NCBI GenBank assembly: GCA_954871525.1
Contig: OX940872.1
Span: 9,633,180 to 9,697,179, forward strand
Reading direction: 5' to 3'
DNA: 64,000 bases
Source of the DNA: Parietaria judaica
Lineage: Eukaryota > Streptophyta > Magnoliopsida > Rosales > Urticaceae
Positions 1-11,082 of the stretch are shown here, piece after piece. Position 1 is the stretch's first letter; every line of letters begins with the position of its first letter. A model generated the notes under the pieces. It saw nothing but the letters and a program-made list of their open reading frames with translations, made no database searches and was not told where the DNA came from. Both the position numbers and the translations under genes were made by a program.

Positions 1-700
1 CTGCTCATGATGCTCGACAAGATCTCGTTGAATTGGGTATAAGAATGGATTTGCATCCTCAAACTAAAGGATAAAAGATAGTACTACCACCGGTTGTCCA
101 CACTTTATCAAGAACGGAGCAAAGGAAGCTTTATGAATGGCTTGCGGCGTTAAAAGTTCCCAAAGGTCATTCTTCAAACTACAAGAGGTTTGTATCAAAG
201 GATTTGAAACTTATCGAAATGAAGAATCCCGATTGTCATATGTTGCTTCAACAAATATGACATCTTGCATTGCAAGGGTTTTTGCCAAAGGAAGTTCGAT
301 TCACAATTTCAAAGTTGTGTGACTTTTTCAACAAAACTTGCTCCAAAATTGTTAATATACAAGATCTCGACGAGATACAAGCGGACTTGGTTAAAACCCT
401 TGGTAAGCTCGAGATTTTCTTTTCACTCTCATTTTTTGACATCATGATTCACTTAATTGTTCACTTAGTACGCAAAGTGAAGTTATGTGGACCTATATTT
501 ATACGGTGGATGTATTCAATCGAAAGGGTCTATGAAAGTCTTGAAAGGGTACATGAAGAATTACAATTGGCCAGAGGGGAGCATTGTCGAAGGATATATG
601 GCAAAAGAGTCGGTTTAATTTTGTATAGAGTATTTCCCGAGAGCTCGGCCAATCGGTGTTCCCAAAATAGCAAAAGCGGAATCAATACGATATTAATTTT
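1..700 (+). pseudogene. CACTA (En/Spm) TNP2-type transposase, DUF4218 part, decayed
   Basis: This is the middle-to-late part of a plant CACTA transposase, continuing from beyond the left edge. Read across several frames, the + strand gives the order expected for the DUF4218 region: HDARQDLVELGIR near base 6, LYEWLAALKVPKGHSSNYKR near base 130, a CDFFNKTCSK block near 320, DLDEIQADLVKTLGKLEIFF near 365, FFDIMIHLIVHL near 437, GPIFIRWMY near 491, and MKVLKGYMKNYNWPEGSIVE from about 532. At least two frameshifts and several stops break it, so it is non-functional. DUF4218 lies C-terminal to the transposase core in TNP2 proteins. The family call is secure from the motif order; no intact reading frame exists. 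Confidence 0.85.
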
Positions 701-962
701 ATATCTGTAGGTAATTATTATAATTTTATATAAATAAATACGATATTAATATTTACATTACGTGTTGATTATAATATTTATTTTGATGTTTTATTACACA
801 CCAAATCCTTCAAGAGTCAACTGAAAAGAGTGGGAGCAAGCCGTTCTTCATCTGTTGCCCAATTCAGCCGATCTGGACCACTTTATATATGTGCATATGA
901 ATGAGTTGAGGTCTACTTATCCAAAAAATGAAAAAAATGAAAAACGGCTAAAAGAATAGCAC

Positions 963-1197
963 AACCGTATGTTCGCAAAGTGGATCGATGAATATTTGTA
1001 TGCAAGAGAAAATAATTATGATGAGACACTATTGAAAATCTCCGGCGGGCCTTCACAAGTAGTTACCAGTTACACGTCGTCGTACGTTAACAGGAACACG
1101 TTTTACAAAAGGGATGGGGACGAAAAGCACCCTGTACAAAACAGTGGAGTAACATTATTTGCGAAAGGAATACATGTTGCGTCGGCCAAGGATAAGA
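963..1197 (+). pseudogene. CACTA transposase, DUF4216 part, 5' piece (interrupted by solo LTR)
   Basis: An open stretch starting AKWIDEYLYAREN continues into RDGDEKHPVQNSGVTLFAKG and HVASAKDK, the usual start of the DUF4216 region that follows DUF4218 in TNP2 transposases. Coding stops at 1197 because an LTR begins at 1198. The reading frame resumes at 3942 on the far side of the LTR. The 240-bp gap after the DUF4218 block is AT-rich and could be an old intron or decayed coding sequence. Confidence 0.8.
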
Positions 1198-3941
1198 TGT
1201 TGGACATATGTGTCCTTAAACAAGATATTTTATCCATTTGTAAAAGATTATGACAAGTCGTTGAATAAAGATGATGCTTATTGTGATAATCTTATTATAG
1301 TTTCTGGTAGAGTAAAATAGAATGTTTGATTCCTTAGTTCATGAAGGATGCAATTATGTTATTATTATCACAACAGAGTCAATGTGAGGAAGAATTAATA
1401 ATCATAATAAATGAACTTAAAATGTCCGTGACCTGATCAACTGGGTGGGAGCCCATTGATCGTATAAGGTCATTAATGTGACTAAGTGATAATCCTATTC
1501 TGGATTTTGTGTGTGTCACACTCACTAGAAGTGCATTAAGTATGAAGTGTCTTCATACTGGACTGTACTTGACTTAAACTCCGGAAGTTATCATATAAGA
1601 CCGTCACTGATAACTTGGAGTTGAGTCACTAGTAGATGATCAAATGGATATTCGATCTAAGTCCTGAGTGATCTTGAGTCCAAGCTGCTGGCTTGATTGT
1701 TCTTTGATTTAACCGTTAAAAAATACGAAATATTACCGCTGTTCCCAACACTATTATTTTGGGAACATGATAGTCAGCAGTGAGAGTAGCTTGTTCATAG
1801 ACATGGGCATCACACAGCTCTCTTCAGAGTGATGATGATTCCCTTGATTGTCGGTGGTGAGAAGTGAGAGGTACCAGTGCGCAACTTATGAATCGAAAAC
1901 CATAAGTGGGTTACTCATGATATTACTGACTGAGTCAAGGATGAAAATGCAATGAGGGGCATAACGGTAGAAACCGCCTGCTTGTTTGTGAATCATCAAG
2001 TGAAAGATCAATAACCCGAATTTGATTGTATCAATGGACACCCTGCTATTATAAAGGGAATAATATATACCGTATCACTAAAGAGTGCAGCCTCGGGTTT
2101 ATAGTGGAATGACTTCGAGGTTTGACAAACAACTAGCAGTTCGTTGGAGCTTAAGTGATACGGGTCCATGGTCCCCAGGATAGCTCCATAACGGATGATA
2201 CGTACGTGATTAAAATACATTCTGGATAATGTTTAATCATTTGGCTTGACTTATAAAACTGAAAGGTCTGTGGCAGACATCAGATAGTTTTATCGTTAGC
2301 GTGGATAAAGTATCATATTTTGGTACACGAAATTAACTGATAAAAGAAAGTTAGAATTTAGATTTTCTATCAGCACCATGTTGTTGGAAATTAAATTCTG
2401 AGCAGCTTTGCTTTTTTGAACCAAGTCATTTCGACTTACGGTTAGTGATTTATGGATTTTCTAAGTTTATGATCGATTCGATAAACTTTGAAATTAAATC
2501 ACATGTCACGAATTTAAATGATTGTGTGGCACCATGACATTTTTATGTGTGATATTGAGATCAGGATTTATTAATATAATTTAATTATTTGGATTTAATT
2601 ATTAATATCTTATTAATAATTAATTAATAATTAATAGATTTATATTAATAAATAAAAATATATATTTATATATATTAATATGTGTAAATTCGAATTAAGG
2701 TTTGATATATGAAACCATAGTTAAATTCGAATGGCATGATTTGGTATTTCCATATTTGCGGCATAAGTACCAAATATTTTGGTATTTTGGCAAATCCCTA
2801 AAATCAATATTATCCATTGGATCGGTTATGATTTAATATCAACCGTTGGATTAGGATATTGAAAAATTCAAAATTAATGACTTGGTGACCAAGTTCTATT
2901 TTTTCGAATTTGATTAATTAATTGTATCCGTTAGATCGGTCTAAGATTTAATCTTTACCGTCGGATTGAAAATTAATTAATTATATATATCTATATATAT
3001 TCGAATTATGGTTTAAGGATAAATTCGAAATTGTTTTTTAATAAATCTTTTTATTTTGTTTTTATCCTAAACTAATTTGATCCATTAGATCGGTTTAAAG
3101 ATTTATCTCAACCGTTGGATCTAGATAATGATAATTCAAATTATATATATATATATTATAATTCGAATTTTATTTTGATAAGAAGATAAGATTGGATTTT
3201 TGATTTATCTAAATCTTTCTTATTTAATTAAATCCCTAATTAATTATATCCATTGGATTTAGATGAGATTAAATCTGGACCATTGGATTAAGATAATTAA
3301 TTATATTTAATTAATAGAATTCGAAATTAGGGAGGGAAAATCTGCAATTCGGTTACGGTTTTGAGCCTGTAAATAGGAGGCTCATTCTACACATTTTTCA
3401 CACCTTTCCCCAGAGAAAAATTCGAACTCTCCCTCTCCCTCAGGGTCTGCGAATTTTCTCTCTGATCTCTTTCTTCTGGTTCGGCTTAGGAGACTATTTC
3501 TCCAGAAGCTTAAAAAGAACCATCAGTTAAGTTTTTGCGACGGAGTCCTGCCGGCGAAGCCCACGCTTCGGTACGAGGATTCCAGGAGAATATCCCGGAA
3601 GATCACGGGAGTTTCCCTCAGCACCGGCGGAGCCCTGCCCGATTCAGAGCGCGCAGCCGGAAATCGTCACACGATGTACGGCCTTATGCATTGGGTTAAT
3701 AAATGCAAAACATTTACTGCAGTCTATTTATTTCCTATTATGACTAGTTTATTAATAATGATTTATGAATATTAAATTACATAATATTTATCAGATCTTG
3801 GGATAAGGTCATTATCCGATATTCGGACCGTTGTTAGGATAACAAGTTTTTCCGCTTTAAAATAATTTTTAAATGTTACCCTTACGGTTGGAAGGTATAA
3901 ATCGTGATAATTTAACGGAATCCGAGATGTGATTCCCAACA
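1198..3941 (+). mobile_element. Solo LTR of the Copia family present complete at 24238-34680
   Basis: The 2744-bp block starts TGTTGGACATATGTGTCC and ends CCGAGATGTGATTCCCAACA, and it is flanked by a perfect 5-bp duplication TAAGA (1193-1197 and 3942-3946). It aligns end to end with both LTRs of the complete Copia element in this window, with more differences than those two LTRs show to each other. No internal sequence, primer site or second LTR follows, so it is a solo LTR left by recombination. Its TATA-box position (about 3369-3376) reads TGTAAATA, where the full element has TATAAATA. It sits inside the CACTA transposase coding sequence. Confidence 0.95.
2809..3292 (+). repeat. Four inverted-repeat modules in the U3 of the solo LTR
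   Basis: Four modules of about 45 bp sit at roughly 2809-2855, 2922-2968, 3078-3124 and 3246-3290. Each begins near ATCCRTTRGATCGGT and ends near ACCGTTGGAT, and the two halves are close to reverse complements. The same array is in both LTRs of the full element (about 25849-26350 and 33562-34030). Its place upstream of the TATA box makes it a candidate enhancer or terminator-like U3 array; that role is inference. Confidence 0.6.
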
Positions 3942-4354
3942 TAAGAATCCAAAATGAGCTTTTATGAGTTGCTTTGGCTATGTAGAAGATATTTGGGAGC
4001 TTGATTATTGCGGTTTGCGAGTTGGATTTTTTAAGTGTGAATGGGCGGACAACAACCACGTAAAAGTTGATAATGGTGGAGTAATAGTTGTTGACATTAT
4101 ACGGGTTAGTTATATCAATGATTTATTCATTTTGGCATCCTAAGCATCTCAAGTGTTTTATGTCTCGGACCCAGTTGATCCAGAAATTATCTCTAGTCGT
4201 CCATGTGAAGGCGAAAAACGTAGAAGAATCAAATGAAGAAGTTGAAGACATCACTACCATCGCACCATTTTCCAACGGGCTACCATCGTTTGAGGACGTT
4301 GATAATGATGATGATGTTTCGTTTTTGCTATGTCGAGATATCCCAGCAACATAA
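3942..4354 (+). pseudogene. CACTA transposase, DUF4216 3' piece and C-terminal tail
   Basis: Continuation of the transposase after the solo LTR. One frame gives ELDYCGLRVGFFKCEWADNN near 4001, the typical end of DUF4216, and a second frame gives LASxASQVFYVSDPVDP near 4131-4180 with a stop inside. The tail is acidic and ends DNDDDVSFLLCRDIPAT before a stop at 4352. At least two frame changes and stops are present. Together with 1-700 and 963-1197 this is one broken TNP2-type gene. Confidence 0.8.
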
Positions 4355-4889
4355 ATTGATTGAATAATAATGTAATTGTAATATAATGTTATATTTCTAT
4401 CTTGTTTTTCAACGACTTTGTAAAAAATTTATAAATCATTATATAATTTGAGCGTACTATGGATAATGATTTATTAAAGGTATGTTTCCATTTTCATTTG
4501 TGATGTCTTAATTATTAAATATATGAATTGTTTATACATTTGTTACATATAAATTATTGTTATATTTATTTGCAGTTATTTGCTACAAAATATCCTTACC
4601 AATTTGGACTCATACGGTTTTCTTCCGCCATATGAAGACATCAGACTCAACACAAAAATAGGATATGCCAAGAAAAATGCACTGAAAGTTGACTTTTACA
4701 GATACTACAATATTATGCAGAATTGCAAGAAAGGAAAAAGTTGGTTAATGCCTTAATAGTTGTCACCATTGGATTCATCTTGTTTTTAACCCTTGAAGTG
4801 CTCTCGCAGCGGAATTTTATAGAAATTACCGGATTATATTGCTAGATTACAACCTTTCGAGCGAGTGATTGTATCGTTGTAAAATAGCA

Positions 4890-5234
4890 CAGAAATGACG
4901 CCGCGGCTTATTTATTTCATGTCGTGGCGTAAACTCACTCCTAAGTACGCCGCGGCATATTTATTGCATGTTGTGGCATAAACACGGGCTTAAAAAACAC
5001 CTTGAACTACGAAAGTAATCCGTTGTTGAGATCCAAAAGAACGTTGCGGCTTATTTAATCAAGTTGCGGCATAATTTCACTTCTAACATTAATTCGAACT
5101 ACGGAATTATTCCGTAGTTTATAAACCAAACGCCGCAACTAGTTTATGATCACGCTGCAGCATGAACTATCATCCGACAACGGATACCTTCCGTGGTCAG
5201 AATTAATTTTTTACAAATAGCCTTGTACGTAGTA
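4890..5234 (+). repeat. CACTA subterminal repeats and degenerate right terminus
   Basis: This gene-less stretch holds the subterminal array of the CACTA element. GCCGCGGC-type motifs followed by TTATTT recur at about 4901, 4950, 5041 and 5132, and palindromic motifs such as AACTACGGAAT/ATTCCGTAGTT occur at 4998-5163. The last 70 bp (ACGGATACCTTCCGTGGT, then CTTGTACGTAGTA at about 5222-5234) resemble the usual CACTA tip ending TTGTAGTG, here degenerate. These arrays are where the transposase binds in the family. The exact last base is uncertain. Confidence 0.6.
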
Positions 5235-5463
5235 TGCTTGTTTTTCTCACCATTCAGCTCCAAAAATTAATACAGACATTTTTCTCCCTTCTTGCAAAGT
5301 CATATATATATGTATATATATATATTATAAAAAGAGTGAGTATAGTTTGGTGGCTTTGAGGCTATCGTTTCCACTCATGAGAGAGAGTGGTAGTGAGGAT
5401 CTCCGTTTGTCATTTTTGACCTGCTCAAGTGCTTTAGGTAGCGATTATTTTGAGGGACCAACA
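5233..5463 (+). repeat. LTR remnant (3' part) of a decayed Copia element
   Basis: The stretch ends GAGGGACCAACA directly before a plant initiator-Met primer site, which fixes the LTR end at 5463. The start is uncertain; TG at 5233 directly after the degenerate CACTA tip would give a 231-bp LTR. An AT microsatellite (5299-5326) lies inside. No matching right LTR was seen. Confidence 0.5.
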
Positions 5464-5465
5464 TT

Positions 5466-5477
5466 TGGTATCAGAGC
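5466..5477 (+). other. Primer-binding site of decayed Copia element
   Basis: TGGTATCAGAGC, complementary to the 3' end of plant initiator Met-tRNA, 2 bp after the LTR end. It marks the start of the internal region of a Copia element. Confidence 0.85.
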
Positions 5478-5620
5478 GGGGTTTTGGCGCTGCTATGGTC
5501 AGGTCTCTTTAAATTCTGAGTATGCTCTGTGGTTGCGGTTCCGACTAATCTTCCACATCAGAAACGATTTCTTGAGATTTTACTTTGTGACTTTGTTTGT
5601 GTCAAGGTACTGCCAACACG

Positions 5621-8010
5621 ATGGGTGATCTCCAAGTCGTCGGAGGAATCAAGAATATCAACAACAACAACTACAACACGTGGTCAACATGCATAATGTC
5701 ATATTTACAAGGACATGACCTTTGGGAGGTCGTCAGCGGAAGCGAAACTACTCCACCGGAAGAAGATGCTAACGGCATCTTGTGCAAATAGAGAATCAAA
5801 GCAGGCGAAGCGATGTTTACCCTTAAGACCACCGTTGAAGATGAGATATTGGAGCACATTCGGGATGAAAAGACGCCTAAATAAGCATGGGATACGTTCG
5901 TGACGCTTTTCTAAAAGAAGAATGATGCGAGGCTTCAACTCTTGGAGAACGAGCTACTGTCAATCCCACAACGCGACGTGACGATTGCTCAGTATTTTCA
6001 TAAGATTAAGTCGATATGTCGTGAGATTAGAGATCTTGATCCGAAGTCCATTATTGGAGAAGCTCGTATGAAGAGGATCATCATTCATGGGTCAAGACAA
6101 GATTCTCGAAGCTTTGTGTTTGCTGTACAAGGATGACCCGTTCAACCATCACTTGTAGAGTTGGAGAATTTGCTGGCAATCCAAGAAGCGATGGCTAAGG
6201 AAATGGGAGGCGTCACACTAAAGAATGAAGACGAGAAGCACCTCCTTCTAACGCACGAAGAATGGGTGGCCAAGCAAAATAAGAACTATAGAGCCGAGTC
6301 TTTTTCAAGCTCTTCGATCCATGGCGGGTACGGCGGACATAACCAAGCACGTGGTAGAGGCCGAGGACGAGGGCGAGGTCGTGACATGCGAGGTCACGGC
6401 AGTAGCTCACCCCGCCAAGAATGCACCACGACCCGCAGAGACAAGATCACGGTGAACTGCTATAATTTTCTGAAGCTCAGGCACTACGCATCGGAGTGCT
6501 GCAGCAAAACGCATGGCGAGGAAGCGAATCTAACAAGATTCCACGAAGACAAGCAAATGTTGATGTTCGCCCATCAGGAGAGGAACGTTGAAGTGCGGAG
6601 AGACGAGGAGACGAGCATCGAAGGTGAGATAGACGCTGACCCAGGCGAGAACCAGTCAAAGAGAAGACCCAGCTAGAGCAGCCAGTCGACGTGAAGTCGA
6701 GCCCGGAACCCGAGCTGATGATGGCCAAGAAGAAGCCCAGAGGTTCATGCTTATCGAGGACAAGGTTATTGCAAACATCCTCGTAGACGGAGAGAAGAAT
6801 GTCTATACCAACGTCTTGTATTTAGACAATGGTGCGAGCAACCACGTGAAGGGAGATCGATCGAAGTTTAAAGAGCTCGATGAGAAGATTATAGTGAGCT
6901 CGAAGTTCGGAAATGATAGATCGTCGAAATCAGAGGAAGAGGGTCCATCTTATTTCAGTGCAAGAACGGGGACCAACGCCTACTGACTCAGGTGACTACA
7001 TCCCAAAGCTGAACTGTAACATCGTCAGCCTCGGTCAGATGACGTAGGTCGGCAACACAGTGTTGATGGTCGGCTCGTACATGAAGATGTGGAACCAGGT
7101 TGGCCTTCTGCTAATGAAGGTGAAGAGAGAATCGAACAGGTTGTACAAGATACTCCTTGAAACGGGCCAACCTGTCTGCTTAATGGCGTCCCAGGCAGAC
7201 CCGGCTTGGTTGTGGCACGCACGACCCGGCATGTAAACTACGCACTCAAGATTATGGGAGATAAAAAGATGGCCTTTGGGGTTCCCAAGATTGAACACCC
7301 CAACCAACAATGCGAATGCTGCATGATCGCAAAACAGGCAAGAATGCCATTTCCGATTAAGGCCGATTTCCGAGCAGAGCGACCCCTTCAACTGGTGCAC
7401 GCGGACCTGTGTGGTCCAATTACCCTGGCTACCCTAGCCGGAAACAAGTATTTCTTTTTGCTTGTTGATAATTACAGCCGTCAGATGTGGGTTTATATGC
7501 TCAAAGAGAATAGTGGAGCCTTTGATGTCTTCAAGAAGTTCAAGAGGCTCGTAAAGAACCAGTCAGGAAATAGACTGAAGACCCTACGAACAAATCGAGG
7601 AGGCGAGTTCACGTCTTAGAATTTTGCGGAGTAGTGCAGAGAAAAAGGTGTAGAGCGACACCTCACCGCACCATACACGCCTCAGTAGAACGGCGTGGTG
7701 GAAAGACGGAATCGGACCGTCGTGGTCATAGCAAGGAGTTTTCTGAAGAGCATGCAAGTCCCAACGAGGTTCTAGGGAGAAGCAGTACGACATGCGGTCT
7801 ACTTGCTGAACTTTTTACCGATGAAAGCGCTAGGAGAGCGCACCCCTTACCAAGGGTGAAAAGGGAAGAAACCTCATCTAGAGCATTTGAAGGTGTTTGG
7901 GTGCACCGTACATGTGAAGACTGTGGGACCACACCTTAAGAAGCTCGATGATCACAGTGAGTCGATGGTGTACCTTGGCGCCGAAGAATGGAGCAAGGCA
8001 TATAAGCTTT
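5621..8010 (+). pseudogene. Decayed Copia gag-protease-integrase, truncated before reverse transcriptase
   Basis: Starting at ATG 5621 (MGDLQVVGGI), the gag domain reads NYNTWSTCIMSYLQGHDLWE and continues, through stops, to LLENELLSIPQRDVTIAQYF. A degenerate zinc knuckle (CYNFLKLRHYASEC) lies at about 6459-6502. The protease active site is DNGASNH at about 6828, where the family usually has DSG or DTG. Integrase follows: a CECCMIAKQ zinc-binding part at about 7313, HADLCGP near 7399, NRGGEFTS near 7593, and NGVVERRNRT near 7690. The sequence ends in the integrase tail (LDDHSESMVYLG, 7946-7981) at about 8010, with no reverse transcriptase or RNase H. Many stops and several frameshifts make it dead. 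The 5' leader (5502-5585) matches an intron segment at 49851-49944. Confidence 0.9.
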
Positions 8011-9010
8011 CGCCTCTCTTATTTTGCCAATTGTCTCTCTCTAACTGATTATCAATTCCACTAGGTGCATTGCAAGGTGTTTCCTTCTTAATTTCTTACT
8101 AATTAATTAGTTTTTTACTCGATAATTGGGTTTTGCTTACCTCAAGGCCAGTTCTTCTTAAAAAAATTGGGCGATCGAGCAAAAAATTTCATAATAAAAA
8201 TTTATCAATAAAAAATTTCGTACTTTATTATATTATGATTAAAAAAACTTCGATTAAAAAACTATTGGGCCAGGCCTGATTTGCTTCTTGGATACCTCAT
8301 AACGACTTCTTAAATGATTTTTAAGTGAGCAATGGTTTGCTAAGACCTAAGAGAAATGATTTTTGCTATTAAGACCATTTTCCGTCGTAGCAACCACAGA
8401 TATTGCCACATTTTGCAACATATCATATATATATATATATATATACACATATATATAATTGTCTCTCCTTTCACGTTATTTTTGGCAGCTTTTAAAAAAC
8501 ACTACTCCAATAATTGACAAGTTTGGAAGTTTCCCACTAAAATACAACACATCATTATTCAATACATCATATTAATCCTTGCATGTGTTTTAAACTTTTA
8601 ATGTCCCTTTTATGTGTTGGTGTACTGCTCCTTCTCGGTCTTCTTTTTTTTTTTTTTTTTTTTGCAACACTTGATATTTGGAATGAAACCTCTTTTTTGT
8701 TTGACCTTAAGGTTACAAAAAATAATTGGTTATGTCGTGCATTGTGAATTGTGTTATTACTGATAAAATACTAAAGTTGCTAAGAAATAGAGCAGTATAG
8801 AGCTTATTTAAGAAAATAATGACAACATTATTTATGTTCATCTTTTTGTGGTAAATCAGTAGACTTCGTCCACTTTTTTGTTAGTTTTTTTAATCTTTCT
8901 GTCAATGATGACATAACAACGCAAATCGCAATACGATTGAGGAGATTAACGTCCCGACCCTTATTGTCTCATCCCCGAAAATGGCAAAAGAGTTCATGAG
9001 AACACACGAC
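8011..9010. other. AT-rich intergenic stretch
   Basis: No coding signal seen. It contains an AT microsatellite (about 8425-8444), a T tract (8646-8663) and otherwise low-complexity AT-rich DNA. The break from Copia sequence at about 8010 is abrupt. Confidence 0.6.
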
Positions 9011-9575
9011 TGTGAGTATAAGCCTGACTTGGCTCAACTTCTAGCAGAGAGTTCCCCACCAGGGATTTCCCCACCAGAGCTTGCCCGGGCAGAGAAGAGC
9101 CTGAGCAGAGATCTTCCTAGCAGAAGTTCTCCCACCAGAGAACTCCCCACCAGAGATGGGTCCAACCAGAGACTTCCCCGAGCAGGAAAGGACCCGACCA
9201 GGAATGTTCCGACCAAAAGAGCTCCTACCAGGATTGCCCCGAGCAGAACTACACCATAGCAGGCTTGCTAGGAACATACGACCAGAAGCCAAACTTGAGG
9301 AGCAAGTTTGGAGATTTGATACGATTTGGTTTCCCATTCTAATTAGGAAACGTGTAAATTGTAAAGATTTGATTGAGTCTATTTTAGGAAGTTTAGCTAG
9401 GGTTTAGCTTTCAAGTTTCTCCTATAAATACTAGTGTTAGTGGTCAATTTTTGTAACTCTATTACTATTGCAATTCGATTAATCAGAGAAGCTTTTTCTC
9501 CCAAAGTTCTTCTTGCTTTCTTCTTCCTTTGTTCTTCGTGTTCTTTGGTTGCAGATCCATTAATTGGAACCAACA
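9011..9575 (+). mobile_element. 5' LTR of a second Copia element (565 bp)
   Basis: The LTR begins TGTGAGTATAAGCCTGACTT and ends GGAACCAACA just before a primer site. It is related to the solo LTR at 12926-13478: both begin TGTGAG, share CTTGAGGAGCAAG and end in CCAACA. A TATA box lies at 9423-9430. The U3 part (9040-9260) is a degenerate tandem array of about 20-bp units built on CCACCAGAG...TTCCCC. No 3' LTR is present, so the element is truncated. Confidence 0.8.
9423..9430 (+). promoter_or_regulatory. LTR TATA box
   Basis: TATAAATA in the context CTCCTATAAATACTAG, about 150 bp before the LTR end. This is the expected position for an LTR promoter. Confidence 0.6.
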
Positions 9576-9577
9576 AG

Positions 9578-9589
9578 TGGTATCAGAGC
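9578..9589 (+). other. Primer-binding site of second Copia element
   Basis: TGGTATCAGAGC, complementary to initiator Met-tRNA, 2 bp after the LTR end at 9575. Confidence 0.85.
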
Positions 9590-9604
9590 ACAGTGCCAGA
9601 GAAG

Positions 9605-9900
9605 ATGTCGTCACAAAGCGAATCCACCGGAGGAGAATTGACGACGGCGACGAAGATCGGATCAAAGGAGGGAAGCGTGACGCTCCATTATCCGATGCTC
9701 ACGAAGAAAAATTACTCGGTTTGGGCGTTGAAGATGCAAGTGAATTTGCAGGCGCAAGGTGTTTGGGAGGCTGTAGAAGGCAGCGATGTCGAAGGGCGCA
9801 AGGATAAGATGGCACTCGCCGCCATCTATCAAGGAGTTCCGGAAGACGTCCTTTTCTTGATATCAGAGAAGGATTCCGCAAAGGAGGCGTGGGCGATGAC
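9605..9900 (+). pseudogene. Copia gag, N-terminal fragment
   Basis: Starting at ATG 9605 (MSSQSESTGG), the frame gives LHYPMLTKKNYSVWALKMQV, then VWEAVEGSDVEGRKDKMALA and SEKDSAKEAWAM. This is the conserved first 100 residues of a Copia gag (the DUF4219 and UBN2-type region). Similarity ends at about 9900, where TCGCGA-rich sequence begins. The frame stays open to 10258, but the rest is not gag. The likely cause is insertion or rearrangement by a hAT-related element. Confidence 0.85.
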
Positions 9901-9904
9901 TGAC

Positions 9905-10031
9905 ACCGATTCGCGACGAGTCGCGACGACTGACAAGGCATCGCGACGAATCGCGACGCGCGGGTTGGAGTCGCGACGATTCGCGACGCGTGTGTTTAAT
10001 CGCGATTCCTTCCCTCTCTCTCGCTGTCTCA

Positions 10032-10080
<49 letters not shown>

Positions 10081-10186
10081 CGCGAGTCATCGCGACGTGA
10101 AGGGTCGCGACGCATCGCGACGTCTACAATGGCGACTTTCGGCGACTGAGTCGCGACGGCTCGCGAAGACGCGAGTTTCAGCTCTA
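9905..10186 (-). mobile_element. TCGCGACG-rich island, probable truncated hAT end
   Basis: TCGCGACG or close variants occur more than ten times in 280 bp, in both orientations, around a CT microsatellite. The right edge reads TTTCAGCTCTA, which on the minus strand is TAGAGCTGAAA, a hAT-type tip like the TAGAGCTGCACA tips of the element at 47363-51057. That element also has TCGCGAC repeats near its ends. No matching left tip or 8-bp duplication was found, so the left side is truncated or rearranged. Confidence 0.55.
10035..10075 (+). repeat. (CT)n microsatellite
   Basis: About 20 uninterrupted CT units inside the TCGCGACG-rich island. Confidence 0.9.
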
Positions 10187-10710
10187 ATCCTATGTCATGG
10201 AAGTAATTTTTCGTCCACAAAATATGGATGCGAACTTACCTACATCCTTCAACAATGATTCTAATTTAAATTTAATTTTTTTAAGAATTTGGACCTTCAA
10301 AAAATTATAATAGATTTAAAAGGTATGTGTAGGGGTTGAATTTTAGAAATCCGGATATGCATATCTTAACAACTGCCACTTGAGGACGTGGAGGAATCCG
10401 ATCCGGAATTAACGCCCCAATATTATTTGAAATAGACATCTTTTGTGCGTCGCCGGAACATTGGATTCATAAATTAGAAATGTAGTTCTCCGAGGAAGTC
10501 TATAACGAGATTTTTAAAACATATACACATAAAGATTTTTATCATTCAAAAGGTTCAAATAATTAGCCGATTTATATTTCGTTCATATGATATTTTACCT
10601 TAAACTATATATTCACAAGAATTTTAGACAATCAATCAATGACTATAAAATAAAATAAAATATAAAAAAATGTAGCCGTAGCAATATGGGTATTTCGTAC
10701 AAAATTCAAA

Positions 10711-10741
<31 letters not shown>

Positions 10742-11082
10742 CTTTTTAGCTCAAAGATCGTAAAATTATTGATCATGGCTGCCTTGAACCCACGCCACTT
10801 CATAATATCGAATGATTTAGAATTTGTAGAAAGAAAGAAAACATCAACTGCATACATGCATCACAGAGGAAGTAAGAAAAATAAGTCAAATCAATTGGAA
10901 ATAAGTCAAATAAAAAATAAGTGTACATATAAGATTTATAAGAAGTACTTCTTAGACTTTTTAGTAAATAAATAAAAACTTCTCATATTCTGATAAAACT
11001 CTTATCATCAAGTTCGTAAAGTTTTAAACTTTTCTTCGCCTGACATCTTACTACTAAATTTTACAAATGTAAATATACACAG
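10187..11082. other. AT-rich stretch upstream of the P450 exon
   Basis: No coding signal seen. It may be what remains of the P450 intron. An AT microsatellite lies at about 10714-10741. The last bases, ATATACACAG, form a plausible splice acceptor for the P450 exon. Confidence 0.5.

Noticed and set aside
8981..9259. A 92-codon Pro/Ser/Arg-rich open frame
   Set aside because: It lies in the U3 repeats of an LTR; the repeat unit creates the frame.
9434..10258. A 274-codon open frame as one gene
   Set aside because: It starts in LTR sequence, includes Copia gag only for about 100 codons, then runs into TCGCGACG and CT repeats. It is a chance fusion.
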